Shown here piece after piece: positions 9,746-17,724 of a DNA stretch of 64,000 nucleotides (position 1 is the stretch's first letter; every line of letters begins with the position of its first letter). Source of the DNA: CAVTUU01 sp045804965 (lineage in GTDB: Bacteria > Chloroflexota > Chloroflexia > Thermomicrobiales > UBA6265). The position numbers and the translations under genes are program-made. Below the pieces are notes generated by a model that made no database searches, was not told the DNA's origin, and worked only from the letters and a program-made list of their open reading frames with translations. The stretch is taken from assembly GCA_045804965.1 (NCBI GenBank), contig JBJMMD010000009.1:1-64000 (forward strand). The letters are read 5' to 3'.

Positions 9746-10981
9746 ATGACCTTATTCTTTCGCATCGAACGCCTCTACTACGGCTGGATTCTGGTGGCGG
9801 CGCTGGCCGTCACCGAGTTGACGTCGTGGGGCGTGCAGTATTACGCCTTCGCGGTCTTTCTCAAGCCGATGGAGGCGGACCTGGGCTGGTCGCGGTCGGC
9901 GATGACGGGGGCGTTCTCCCTGGCGCTGCTGGTGTCGGGGCTGGCCGCGGTGCCGATGGGACGGCGGCTCGACCGGCACGGGCCGCGGCTGCTGATGACG
10001 GCGGGGTCGGGCGCGGCGGCCTTGCTTGTGCTCGCCTGGTCGTGGGTCGACAACCTCACGCTCTTCTACCTGATCTGGATCGGGCTCGGGGTGACGATGG
10101 CGGCGACCTTCTATGAGCCCGCCTTCGTCACGATTGCACACTGGTTCGTGCGCTACCGGGGCCGGGCGTTGACGCTGCTGACCTTCGGCGGCGGGTTCGC
10201 CAGCGTCATCTTCATCCCGCTGTCCGATCGCCTGATCGCCGCCCATGGCTGGCGCACCGCGCTGGTCGTCCTCGCCTGCATCATGGCGGTGGTGACCGTG
10301 CCGGTGCACGCCCTCCTCCTGCGGCGGAGCCCGCGGGATCTGGGCCTGCTCCCCGACGGCGCAAGGGCGGACGCGGGTACGACGGGATCAGGGCTCGCGC
10401 GTGAGCGTAGCGTTAGTCTGCACACTGCCGTACGCGGCGCCACGTTTTGGTGGCTGACTGGGTCCTTCTTCCTAATCATGCTCGCGAACGTCGCCCTCTT
10501 GGTGCATCTGATCCCCTATCTCACCGATCAGGGCTTTGACCAACGCTTCGCCGCTTATGCGACTGGGTTCATCGGGCTGATGGCCCTGCCGGGACGGTTG
10601 ATTTTCACCCCGCTCGGCGGCCGCGTTCCCCGTCAGCTCGTGACCGCGCTCATCTTCGGTCTGCAAGCGATCGCGATCCTAGTCCTCATCTTTGCTGGGT
10701 CGAAGGCAGGAGTCTGGCTCTTCGTCATCCTCTTCGGAGCGGGGTTTGGCGCGATCACGCCGGCGCGGGCGGCCTTGCTCGCGGAGACCTACGGCCCCGC
10801 CACCTACGGCAGCATCAGTGGGCTGGTCGCGCTCTGCATCACCCTGGCCCGGGCGGCGGGCCCGATCGGCGCCAGCCTGCTCTACGACCTCGCCGGCGGC
10901 TACGGGCCGGTGCTGTGGGTGTTGTTCGGGGTCTCGATCTTAGCCATGTTGACTATGACGTTTATGACGAATCGAACATAA
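9746..10981 (+). CDS. MFS permease, monocarboxylate/oxalate-formate antiporter-like
   Basis: About 411 residues with roughly 12 hydrophobic segments. The opening 'YYGWILVAALAVTELTSWGV' and the loop 2-3 signature 'GRRLDRHGPRLL' are typical of the major facilitator superfamily, closest in style to the monocarboxylate and OFA subgroups. A central cytoplasmic loop (about residues 190-220) separates the two six-helix halves. Substrate is not predictable from sequence alone. The ATG at 9746 is chosen because it places the first helix about 10 residues from the N-terminus; an upstream in-frame start at 9707 is possible. The gene is 67 bases upstream of the nitrilase-family gene on the same strand, so the pair may import and hydrolyse an organic acid, amide or nitrile. 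Confidence 0.8.
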   Translation: MTLFFRIERLYYGWILVAALAVTELTSWGVQYYAFAVFLKPMEADLGWSRSAMTGAFSLALLVSGLAAVPMGRRLDRHGPRLLMTAGSGAAALLVLAWSWVDNLTLFYLIWIGLGVTMAATFYEPAFVTIAHWFVRYRGRALTLLTFGGGFASVIFIPLSDRLIAAHGWRTALVVLACIMAVVTVPVHALLLRRSPRDLGLLPDGARADAGTTGSGLARERSVSLHTAVRGATFWWLTGSFFLIMLANVALLVHLIPYLTDQGFDQRFAAYATGFIGLMALPGRLIFTPLGGRVPRQLVTALIFGLQAIAILVLIFAGSKAGVWLFVILFGAGFGAITPARAALLAETYGPATYGSISGLVALCITLARAAGPIGASLLYDLAGGYGPVLWVLFGVSILAMLTMTFMTNRT

Positions 10982-11048
10982 GCGCAATCTTCCAATGCCT
11001 CTCCAGCTTGCGTAAAATTGGGCATGACAAACTTTTTAGGAGGACGAT

Positions 11049-12029
11049 GTGCTCAATATTGCCTTGCTGCAGATGGTATCGGCAGGCACCGATCAGGCTG
11101 CGAATCTTCTCAAAGGTGAAGCGTACTGCCGGCGTGCCAAAGAATCCGGCGCCGATATCGCCCTCTTCCCCGAGATGTGGAATATTGGCTACACGTCGTT
11201 CTGGCCGTTTTTGACCACGGAATCGACCATCTGGAAAGCCCCGGAGCGATGGAACGGGAACAGAGCTGGTGAGCCGGAGGGTCTGGCCGAGGCGCGCGCG
11301 ACCTGGCAGGCCCGCGCCATCGGACCGGACGATCCCTTCGTGGTGCACTTCCGGGATCTTGCCCGCGAGTTGGAGATGGCGATCGGTCTGACCTATCTCG
11401 AGCGCTGGCCCGGTGCCCCCCGCAATACCTTCGCGCTCATCGACCGCCACGGCGAGATCGTCCTCACGTACGCGAAGGTCCACACCTGCGATTTCGACCT
11501 CTTCGAATCGGCGCTCACGCCTGGGGATGGCTTTGAGGTCTGCACCCTGGACACCGAGCACGGCGCTGTCCAGATCGGCGCGATGATCTGTTACGACCGG
11601 GAGTTTCCAGAGAGCGCCCGGATTCTGATGGTCAAGGGCGCCGAGGTCATCCTCACGCCGAACGCCTGCTGGCTGGAATGGAACCGGCTCACCCAGTTCC
11701 GCGTTCGCGCCTTTGAGAATCTGGTCGGCCTGGCGATGGCGAACTACGCCGCGCCTCAGGAGAACGGTCACTCCTGCGCCTTCGACCCGATTGTGTTCGA
11801 TGCCCGGGGCGCCACTCGGGACACATTGATCGTCGAAGCCGGCGGCGCGGAGGGGGCGTACATGGCCAAGTTCGATCTGGAGCACATCCGAGATTTCCGG
11901 CGCCGGGAAACGTGGGGGAACGCCTTCCGCCGCCCACACCGCTACGGCGCCCTCACCTCGACCAAAATCACCGCTCCATTCGTTCGCACCAGCGCCACCG
12001 GGGGTGCCTACGACCCGAGCCGCAGGTAG
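11049..12029 (+). CDS. Carbon-nitrogen hydrolase (nitrilase superfamily)
   Basis: 326 residues starting at a GTG with a strong AGGAGG five bases upstream. The Glu-Lys-Cys catalytic triad is visible: E42 in 'LFPEMWN', the Lys in 'YAKVHTCDFD' (about residue 142), and the Cys in 'GAMICYDREFPES' (about 182). The family cleaves nonpeptide C-N bonds such as amides, nitriles and N-carbamoyl groups. No C-terminal NAD synthetase or acyltransferase domain is attached, so it is a free-standing cytoplasmic enzyme. The exact substrate (aliphatic amide, N-carbamoyl amino acid or polyamine precursor) cannot be read from the motifs. It follows an MFS transporter and is separated by only 3 bases from the frameshifted DUF3293-like gene, suggesting one transcript. 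Confidence 0.85.
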   Translation: MLNIALLQMVSAGTDQAANLLKGEAYCRRAKESGADIALFPEMWNIGYTSFWPFLTTESTIWKAPERWNGNRAGEPEGLAEARATWQARAIGPDDPFVVHFRDLARELEMAIGLTYLERWPGAPRNTFALIDRHGEIVLTYAKVHTCDFDLFESALTPGDGFEVCTLDTEHGAVQIGAMICYDREFPESARILMVKGAEVILTPNACWLEWNRLTQFRVRAFENLVGLAMANYAAPQENGHSCAFDPIVFDARGATRDTLIVEAGGAEGAYMAKFDLEHIRDFRRRETWGNAFRRPHRYGALTSTKITAPFVRTSATGGAYDPSRR

Positions 12030-12032
12030 CGG

Positions 12033-12465
12033 ATGAACCCTGAACCGGCGCCGATTGCCTCGTATCTCTCCACCGAGTACATCGTGCTCGACGGCGGACG
12101 CGAGATCGTCGCCCGGATCGGACAGGAGAGTCGTAACCTTGATGCCGTGCTCGATGCGCACGGGGCGACGCATGGCGTCTTCATCACCGCCCACAATCCG
12201 CGCAGCGAGCCGCAGGCGGACGCGGTCAACGCCGCCGCCAACGAGCGCATGCGCCACTTGCTCGCCGCGCGGTCTCGCCGCGCTCCCGCACATCGGCCGC
12301 TCGCCAGACGGCACATGGACCGAGCACGGCTTCTTTGTGCTCGACCTGGCAGTTGCCGATGCCCTCGATTTCGCCGCCGATTTCGAGCAATTTGCCATCG
12401 TCCTCGCCGAACGCGGCAAGCCCGCGGAGTTGGTGCTGACGGCCGTCGGTCAGCAACGCGCGTGA
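12033..12465 (+). pseudogene. DUF3293-like protein, frameshifted
   Basis: The frame from ATG 12033 reads 'YLSTEYIVLDGGREIVARIG', 'SRNLDAVLDAHG', 'HGVFITAHNPRSEP' and 'NERMRHLLAAR' up to about 12275. The match to DUF3293 (N-terminal TEY..., then 'FITA.NPRS', then a 'LPG.G...DG.W.E.G.LVL' half) then continues in the +1 frame: 'GLAALPHIGRSPDGTW', 'EHGFFVLDLAVADAL', 'FAIVLAERGKPAELVL', stop at 12465. Neither frame alone encodes the whole domain, so there is a one-base insertion (or two-base deletion) near 12270-12285, in the run gccgcgcggtctcgccgc. It is either a pseudogene or a sequencing/assembly error in a GC-rich stretch. The gene starts 3 bases after the hydrolase stop. Confidence 0.65.
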
Positions 12466-12890
12466 CGGCAATGCCGCAGTTGAACGAAATGCGAAGCGTT
12501 GGCGGGAGAACGTCCCCGCCAGCGCCTGGATCAGCTTGAGAGGGTTCAACGCTTGCGGTTAGCTGGGCGTGACTCGCGGCGCACAACTCCATGTTCATCC
12601 GGCCGGTCATTTAGTCGAGGTTCGCGGTCGGCTCAATCACTAGAAGCAACGGCGGATCGTTCGCCCGCGCCCGCAATCGCCACACGCTGTTGCTGGCCAC
12701 TGGAGACGTTAGCCGGGCGGTACTGGTAGCGTCGTTGTTGATCCCGACTTGCCTCGGCAGACGCCGCGTTCGGTCGACTTGCTTCTGCCCGTCGAGTTTG
12801 ATGACATTCACCCCGTCGACAAGCAACGGCTCGTGGTTCCGGCGAGCGGGCCGATCGAGCAATGAGGTTGTGCGAGCTGTACGGATTCGT
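12466..12890. other. 425-bp intergenic region with no supported gene
   Basis: Short open frames occur on both strands but none shows a recognisable domain or a good ribosome site. It separates the plus-strand hydrolase cluster from the end of the long minus-strand envelope operon. No clear Rho-independent terminator was found after the last gene of that operon. Confidence 0.4.
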
Positions 12891-14021
12891 CTATTCGGGT
12901 TTGATCGCCGCCTCGGGCGTCGCTTCGAGGCCTTGGATGATCTGATCCACAACAGCCGGCTTGGGCATATGGATGATTGAGTCGAACGTTGCTGGGACGT
13001 TCGGAAGGTTCACCACATTTGGATCGATCGGTAGGCCCGCCACGCCTGGGCGGAAACCGTGCAGTTTCCATCCAATACTCTGGATCTCTGGATCCCTGAG
13101 CGCCTCCATGAGCCGTTTTCCGCCCGCTGTGAAGGCAATCATCGGCTGGGTTGTCCAAACGGTGGGCGCGGGATAGAGCGTGCGCACATTGTCGCGAACG
13201 TACTGTTGTGATTGCGGCGTTTGGTGTTGCACGTTGAACTCGATCAAGTAGCTCTCGTACGCCACGATGATGGGACACGCTCCCATCCCCAATGTGAGGA
13301 ACTGCTCAAACAAGGTGAGCGTCGTTTCTTGGAGGAGGCCCATTCGGTTGAAGATCATCCGCACCTTGGGAATGACGGCTTTCACGGACGCGTCGTCAAC
13401 GACTTGACCCCCATTGAGCGTGTTGGCCAGTAGCGCGGCAAACGAGTTGCCGGTATTACTTGTTGCCGGATTGGTCGAGTAGATCTTGATGTCACCATAG
13501 AGTTGCGGCAGCCCTATCGATGACCATGGCGTGCCTGCGCTGATTATCTGGATCAACTTGGGGAAATCGATGACGTAGTATGTTTCTCCAGTCTTTTCCA
13601 CGATCCCTTGCGTGATCAGCGCATCGGCGATTGGTCCCCACGTGTACAGCACGATCGGCGAATTGAAGATCGTTGCGCTCCCGACCGGAGGAGGCGAGAC
13701 CCGCTGCTTGATCTGTTCGCCTGCGTTCTCGCTCGAGGTCCAGCAAAAATCCAGCTCCTCTCTGCGGTCGACACATACGCCGACCATTTCGTTTGATGGA
13801 ATCTCTTTGTCGATATTGACCGTTATGCCGTACTTGTCCTTCAGAATTCTTTTCACCTCGGGATCGTGTAAGAACGAGGTCTTACCTATGGTGATGATCC
13901 CATTGACAGCGATGTCCGAGTTACGCCCGGAAGGAGTAGGATCGGTTCTGAGCTTGATCCCGGAAATAATGAGCGTGACTGCGAGCAGGATCCCCAATCC
14001 GGCAAACTTCTGTGGTTTCAT
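12891..14021 (-). CDS. Membrane-anchored extracellular solute-binding-like protein (last gene of the operon)
   Basis: 376 residues. The N-terminus (KFAGLGILLAVTLIISGIKL) is a signal anchor or uncleaved signal peptide. The rest resembles a periplasmic-binding fold: 'NGIITIGKTSFLHDPEVKRI', 'LDFCWTSSENAGEQIKQ', 'YVIDFPKLIQIIS', then a C-terminal lobe with 'QPMIAFTAGGKRLMEALRDP'. The segment after the first strand parallels the solute-binding half of the VWA fusion protein in the same operon ('YDAIWPASS...'), suggesting related ligands or a shared assembly. The start codon overlaps the upstream stop (ATGA), with CGGAGG upstream, so translation is coupled. No ABC permease or ATPase is present, so import is unlikely. 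A sensory or structural role at the cell surface is inferred. Confidence 0.7.
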   Translation of the reverse strand: MKPQKFAGLGILLAVTLIISGIKLRTDPTPSGRNSDIAVNGIITIGKTSFLHDPEVKRILKDKYGITVNIDKEIPSNEMVGVCVDRREELDFCWTSSENAGEQIKQRVSPPPVGSATIFNSPIVLYTWGPIADALITQGIVEKTGETYYVIDFPKLIQIISAGTPWSSIGLPQLYGDIKIYSTNPATSNTGNSFAALLANTLNGGQVVDDASVKAVIPKVRMIFNRMGLLQETTLTLFEQFLTLGMGACPIIVAYESYLIEFNVQHQTPQSQQYVRDNVRTLYPAPTVWTTQPMIAFTAGGKRLMEALRDPEIQSIGWKLHGFRPGVAGLPIDPNVVNLPNVPATFDSIIHMPKPAVVDQIIQGLEATPEAAIKPE

Positions 14022-14656
14022 GCGATGCCTCCGAGCAGTCGCGCAGCTCCTAGATCCCTGAGATTGAGTTCGATCGCTTCGTTGAGCGCTTTCAGGTTCA
14101 CGACCGCATCTCGGTTGAGTTGCATCCAGAATCGCTGGTAGGCCGTCTCAAGAGTTGCCAGGTTCTCCCGCACGCGCTCCCGCACGTCGGATTCGTCAAG
14201 TCCCCGCCGCACGACCTTCAGATACGCGGTCAGCAGGTCGTCGGTGGTTTCGGTCAGACCAATCAACGTCAACGATGCTTGGTACTTACCATCCTCGACA
14301 ACGGTCTGCAAGATCTTGTCGACCCAGCCTGAGATCTGCTGGAGCTGGTCGGAGACTTGCCGGTATTCAGCCCGGCTCGCCGAGACTCGGAGCCGTCGTT
14401 GAAAACTCAGACTCTTGGCGAACGCCTCGTCCGCGGATCGCGGCGACTCCGGCTTGTTATCGGAAGTCTTGCTGAGGAACGAGGTAACCAACCAGAGCCC
14501 TGAGTAGGTCAAGAGTGGAACCACCAGAACCAGCGAAAAGGGCAGCCCGATGAGCACGAGCGCCAACAACAGGATCACGCACAGTCCGCCGCGCACCGCC
14601 TCCTTGTGCAGTGCGAGTACCGCGAACCGTCGATAGAACCCCGGATTGTGGCGCAT
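14018..14656 (-). CDS. Membrane protein, paralogue of the LuxR-fused membrane domain
   Basis: 212 residues. The chosen ATG has GAGGAG six bases upstream. The N-terminus 'MRHNPGFYRRFAVLALHKEA' is nearly identical to that of the operon's first gene ('MRHSPGFYKRFAVLALHKEL'). Two hydrophobic helices follow (about 24-55), then a long alpha-helical cytoplasmic domain with Arg/Glu-rich segments ('VRRGLDESDVRERVRENLAT', 'RFWMQLNRDAVVNLKALNEA'). The whole aligns by eye to the first gene minus its C-terminal DNA-binding domain. The family is not recognised with confidence; a distant link to XpaC/TelA-type envelope proteins is possible but unverified. It overlaps the next gene by 4 bases and the previous stop lies 24 bases upstream of its start, so expression is coupled. 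Confidence 0.75.
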   Translation of the reverse strand: MRHNPGFYRRFAVLALHKEAVRGGLCVILLLALVLIGLPFSLVLVVPLLTYSGLWLVTSFLSKTSDNKPESPRSADEAFAKSLSFQRRLRVSASRAEYRQVSDQLQQISGWVDKILQTVVEDGKYQASLTLIGLTETTDDLLTAYLKVVRRGLDESDVRERVRENLATLETAYQRFWMQLNRDAVVNLKALNEAIELNLRDLGAARLLGGIA

Positions 14657-14679
14657 GACCTGCTCCTCGGGATGAATCA

Positions 14680-15195
14680 TCAACGCCGTACCACCAGGGT
14701 TCCGGCGATGAGATCGTGAAGCGCCTGCCGTCGCTTCGTAAATGGCTGGATCAAGTAGCCGATCAAGAGCGTGAGAAAGCTGATGTAGTGGGCGAAATGG
14801 CGGCCAATCGCGCGCCCGAACGAAATGCGATTACCGTGGAGATCCGTGACGACGATCCCAAGTGCGCGTTTGCCGATCGTCGCCTGGTGTCGCGAGCTCT
14901 CCTGCCAGGCGTAATAGAGCCAATCGATGAGGAAAAGCAACAGAAGGTAAATGGCATTCCACATCACGATGACGAGCACATCAAAGGAATTGGCCTCGAC
15001 GATACGTTCAATGACCTCGCGCACGATTCTGGTGGCGATCGTGACGAGGATTCCGTCGATACAGCTCGCAAAAAATCGCCGCCAGAATCCTGCGTATCCC
15101 GGCGACCATGCGTATGGCGCCGGTTCGCTCCATGCGAACGGCGAGGGCCCAACATCAGCACCGATCATCATCCTTGTAGGCTGGGCCTCGTTCAT
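14680..15195 (-). CDS. RDD family membrane protein
   Basis: 171 residues with the RDD hallmarks: 'GFWRRFFASCIDGILVTIAT' (Arg and Asp in helix 1, an 'FWRR...D' version of the R-D signature), a second hydrophobic segment (VLVIVMWNAIYLLLLFLIDW), then 'QATIGKRALGIVVTDLHGNR' and 'RRQALHDLIAGTLVVRR', the typical 'GK..LG..V....G....F..A..R' and 'HD...GT.VV' endings. About 35 proline-rich residues precede the domain. RDD proteins are small integral membrane proteins of mostly unknown function; some act as sodium/proton antiporters or as partners of secreted-stress systems. Here it sits in the middle of the envelope operon between the VWA fusion and the helical membrane protein. Confidence 0.85.
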   Translation of the reverse strand: MNEAQPTRMMIGADVGPSPFAWSEPAPYAWSPGYAGFWRRFFASCIDGILVTIATRIVREVIERIVEANSFDVLVIVMWNAIYLLLLFLIDWLYYAWQESSRHQATIGKRALGIVVTDLHGNRISFGRAIGRHFAHYISFLTLLIGYLIQPFTKRRQALHDLIAGTLVVRR

Positions 15196-15279
15196 CCGTC
15201 ATGCCTTCTGCGTCGATCAACTCTCAGATCAAGAAGCATTCAGTCCCAGCAGTCGCTCCGCTGGTAGCTGGCCAGAACG

Positions 15280-16899
15280 TCAGTTGTAGCCCTTCGCCTT
15301 GCGCATGGCGCCGATCAGGTCCTTCCGGCCATCGAACATATCGCCGGAGGTCGCGCCGGTGATCACTTTCAGTTGCTTCTCAGACGCGTCGCCGAACAGC
15401 ACCGCGTAGACCGGCACGGCATCAGGAGACGCTCCGAGCCGCGCTTGCAGGTCATTGAAGCTGCCGCTATTTGATTGGCCGTCGGTCATCAGGATGATTG
15501 CCGGCGAGTAGTCGTCCAGATTGATGCCGTTCATGGCATCCAAACCCGCGATGACGGGTGCGTAGATGTTCGTCCCACCGCCAATCTCCTGCGTGGTGAC
15601 CAATTCGAGGAGCGTCGTCAAGTCGCTCCCATTCGCCCGCCAGGTATCGAGCACTTCACTCGTGAATGGGATGACCACCGTGATATCTCCCGGAGACGGT
15701 TGCAGCAAGTAACGGGATGACTGATCCGGATCAAGCAAGATCTCCATCGCGGCCTTGAGCTGGTCTTCACCTTTCCCCTTCATGCTAGAGGAAAAGTCGA
15801 GGCAATAGATCGTGAGCGACGGCTTGCGCAGCGTAGTTTGATAAAGGGTCAGCGCCTCGTTGATGACATCGGCCGGCGGCAGCGTGATCGGCTGGATCAC
15901 GCGATTGACATCGATCCCCCAGTCGGGGTTGAACACGTTGGGATCGGCGCCAACCGGATTGGGCCCCAACCCAGTCCGCCGTCCCTTGCCCAGCAATTCC
16001 TGCTGCACATCCTCGGAGAGGAGGTACGCCTGGAATTTGGCGAAGAACTCGGCCTTGTCCGCCTCGCCGTGATCGACAAATCCCAGCGGCCAATCGGCGA
16101 TGGCGAGACCATCTTTCGGATAGATGGCGTACAGCGGCTCCTTGCCCTCGATAACCAGTTGTTGGTTGGCCGAGATCACCGCCGATTCGTTGTTCACCAT
16201 CCCGTCATATTCGTCGTAATGCTGGAGGAAGAGATCTTTGAGGTAGCCCGAAGCGCCGGCGGATCGGTTGACGGCGTTGAGGATCCGCTTGGTCTTATCC
16301 AGGACCGTCGGATCATGCAGCATGGCGCTGGTGAGCACCGGCGGCTGATCCGCGAAGGCATAGAGATAGCCCAGATAGGCCATCGCCCCAGAGTTGCTCT
16401 GGGTTGCGCTCGTCATCATGTAGTGGAGCTGGCCGGCCTCGACGGCAGCGAGAATCTCCTCCACTGTCACGTTGCGCCCAACCCAACCGAGTTTCTTCGC
16501 GACCGGCCGCTTGACCGCGAAGATGACCGGCGTGCGCATGATGCTCTGCGATTTCGTGACGACGTTGCCGGTGTTACCGAGGGTGACCCAGAGCGAGCTT
16601 GCCGGCCAGATGGCATCGTAGTCCTTGGCCCCCTGCTGGATCGTGATCATCGTGTCGACCGACCCCTGATAGGAGGTCTCGATCGTCACATCCTCTTGCT
16701 TGGCAAAGCGCTGGATGATCGGATCGAGTTCCCTGTTCTCGGAGCCGGTCAACAAGTGGAAAGTTGGCTGCGACGAGGAATCGCCGGTGGTACAGTGCGC
16801 GAGAACGCCCAGCACGATCACGATGATCGGCATCCATCCCAGCACTCGCTGCCAACCTGAGCGTCGTCCGGGCTCTGTCGATTCTGCGCGCTCCTTCAT
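15280..16899 (-). CDS. Solute-binding domain fused to a von Willebrand factor A domain
   Basis: 539 residues. A membrane helix lies at about 23-36 (WMPIIVIVLGVLAHC; the Cys context is not a proper lipobox). Residues 45-350 form a type-1-like extracellular solute-binding domain ('FHLLTGSENRELDPIIQRFA', 'YDAIWPASSLWVTLGN'). Residues 361-539 form a VWA domain with a complete metal-ion-dependent adhesion site: D368, S370 and S372 in 'YCLDFSSSM', T443 in 'GGGTN', D473 in 'LMTDGQSNSG'. Similar fusions occur in Chloroflexota and Actinobacteria near XpaC/TelA-type genes. Both halves should face outside, tethered by the N-terminal helix. GGGGGA lies upstream of the ATG. No ABC partners are present, so binding or adhesion rather than transport is inferred. 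Confidence 0.85.
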   Translation of the reverse strand: MKERAESTEPGRRSGWQRVLGWMPIIVIVLGVLAHCTTGDSSSQPTFHLLTGSENRELDPIIQRFAKQEDVTIETSYQGSVDTMITIQQGAKDYDAIWPASSLWVTLGNTGNVVTKSQSIMRTPVIFAVKRPVAKKLGWVGRNVTVEEILAAVEAGQLHYMMTSATQSNSGAMAYLGYLYAFADQPPVLTSAMLHDPTVLDKTKRILNAVNRSAGASGYLKDLFLQHYDEYDGMVNNESAVISANQQLVIEGKEPLYAIYPKDGLAIADWPLGFVDHGEADKAEFFAKFQAYLLSEDVQQELLGKGRRTGLGPNPVGADPNVFNPDWGIDVNRVIQPITLPPADVINEALTLYQTTLRKPSLTIYCLDFSSSMKGKGEDQLKAAMEILLDPDQSSRYLLQPSPGDITVVIPFTSEVLDTWRANGSDLTTLLELVTTQEIGGGTNIYAPVIAGLDAMNGINLDDYSPAIILMTDGQSNSGSFNDLQARLGASPDAVPVYAVLFGDASEKQLKVITGATSGDMFDGRKDLIGAMRKAKGYN

Positions 16900-16961
16900 T
16901 GAGCGTTCCCCCTGTTCACCGTTTTTCTCACCATGCGGTGACCGACGCGCGGAGATATGAG

Positions 16962-17507
16962 TCAGATCTTCGCGTCATCCATCAAGATCGTCATCGAGCC
17001 GTTTTTGAGGGTGATCCCGGTTGGTTTCACTCCCTTTGCTGCAAGCGCGTCGTTGATTCCTGCTTCAAAGCCCTTCTTGAGCTTCTCTTTGGAGAAGATG
17101 AAATTTGTCACGCCGTTCGATGCCGCAATGTTCGTGAGCACCACCCGGTCATCCTGGATCACGGGAACGGCTGAATACTCCGCGCCGATGCAACCAAACG
17201 CGATTTCAGTTGTGGTGATCTCGGTTGTGACTCCATAAATCTCGGCGTCGCTGTTGATCACGTTGAAGCCGCATGAACCATCGAGTGACGTGACGGTGTT
17301 GATGTCGAGGTCGTCTTCAGTGAGGACAATCTGACCTATCTTGAGCGCGCTCGCCCCAATGTTGTCTTCGACCTGGGTGGTGATAACATGCGCGATCTCG
17401 GTCGAAACTGACGTCTCAGCCTTCCGCCAATAGACAACCACCAGAGCCGCGCACGCGACACAGAGCACTAGGGTCCCGCCGACGATGATCAGCGCCAACC
17501 GAGCCAT
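16962..17507 (-). CDS. Membrane-anchored protein, DUF2993/LmeA-like (tentative)
   Basis: 181 residues from the ATG at 17507, chosen over an in-frame ATG 24 bases upstream because AGGAG sits 7 bases before it. One N-terminal membrane helix (LALIIVGGTLVLCVACAALVVVYW) is followed by an extracytoplasmic beta-rich domain. The C-terminal run 'FEAGINDALAAKGVKPTGIT' followed by 'LKNGSMTILM' recalls the end of the DUF2993/LmeA lipid-binding family ('lN.aLa.rGl..t.v.l.dG.l.v'). This identification is tentative. It lies between the LuxR-fused membrane protein (217 bases upstream) and the VWA fusion (62 bases downstream), on the same strand, so it is part of the envelope operon. Confidence 0.6.
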   Translation of the reverse strand: MARLALIIVGGTLVLCVACAALVVVYWRKAETSVSTEIAHVITTQVEDNIGASALKIGQIVLTEDDLDINTVTSLDGSCGFNVINSDAEIYGVTTEITTTEIAFGCIGAEYSAVPVIQDDRVVLTNIAASNGVTNFIFSKEKLKKGFEAGINDALAAKGVKPTGITLKNGSMTILMDDAKI

Positions 17508-17724
17508 GCGAATACTCCTTCGATCGGACATCTACTCAACTGACTGTTCAGCGATGACCTTTGTGACGCTTTGGTGGCCATCGAGAACACTGTCAGGAGC
17601 ATCCGCTGTCGAGCGGGAGCGAGCATCGTGGAAGGTACGTAATCCTCTCGCGGGAGTCCGTCGAAACCCCGTTACGTATCTTGCGCATCGACACGGATAC
17701 AGTGCCGTGGGCAGTAGTTGTTCC

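Noticed and set aside
10962..12419. 485-codon minus-strand frame opposite the nitrilase-family gene
   Set aside because: It is an antisense shadow: the plus strand has the Glu-Lys-Cys triad and a strong ribosome site.
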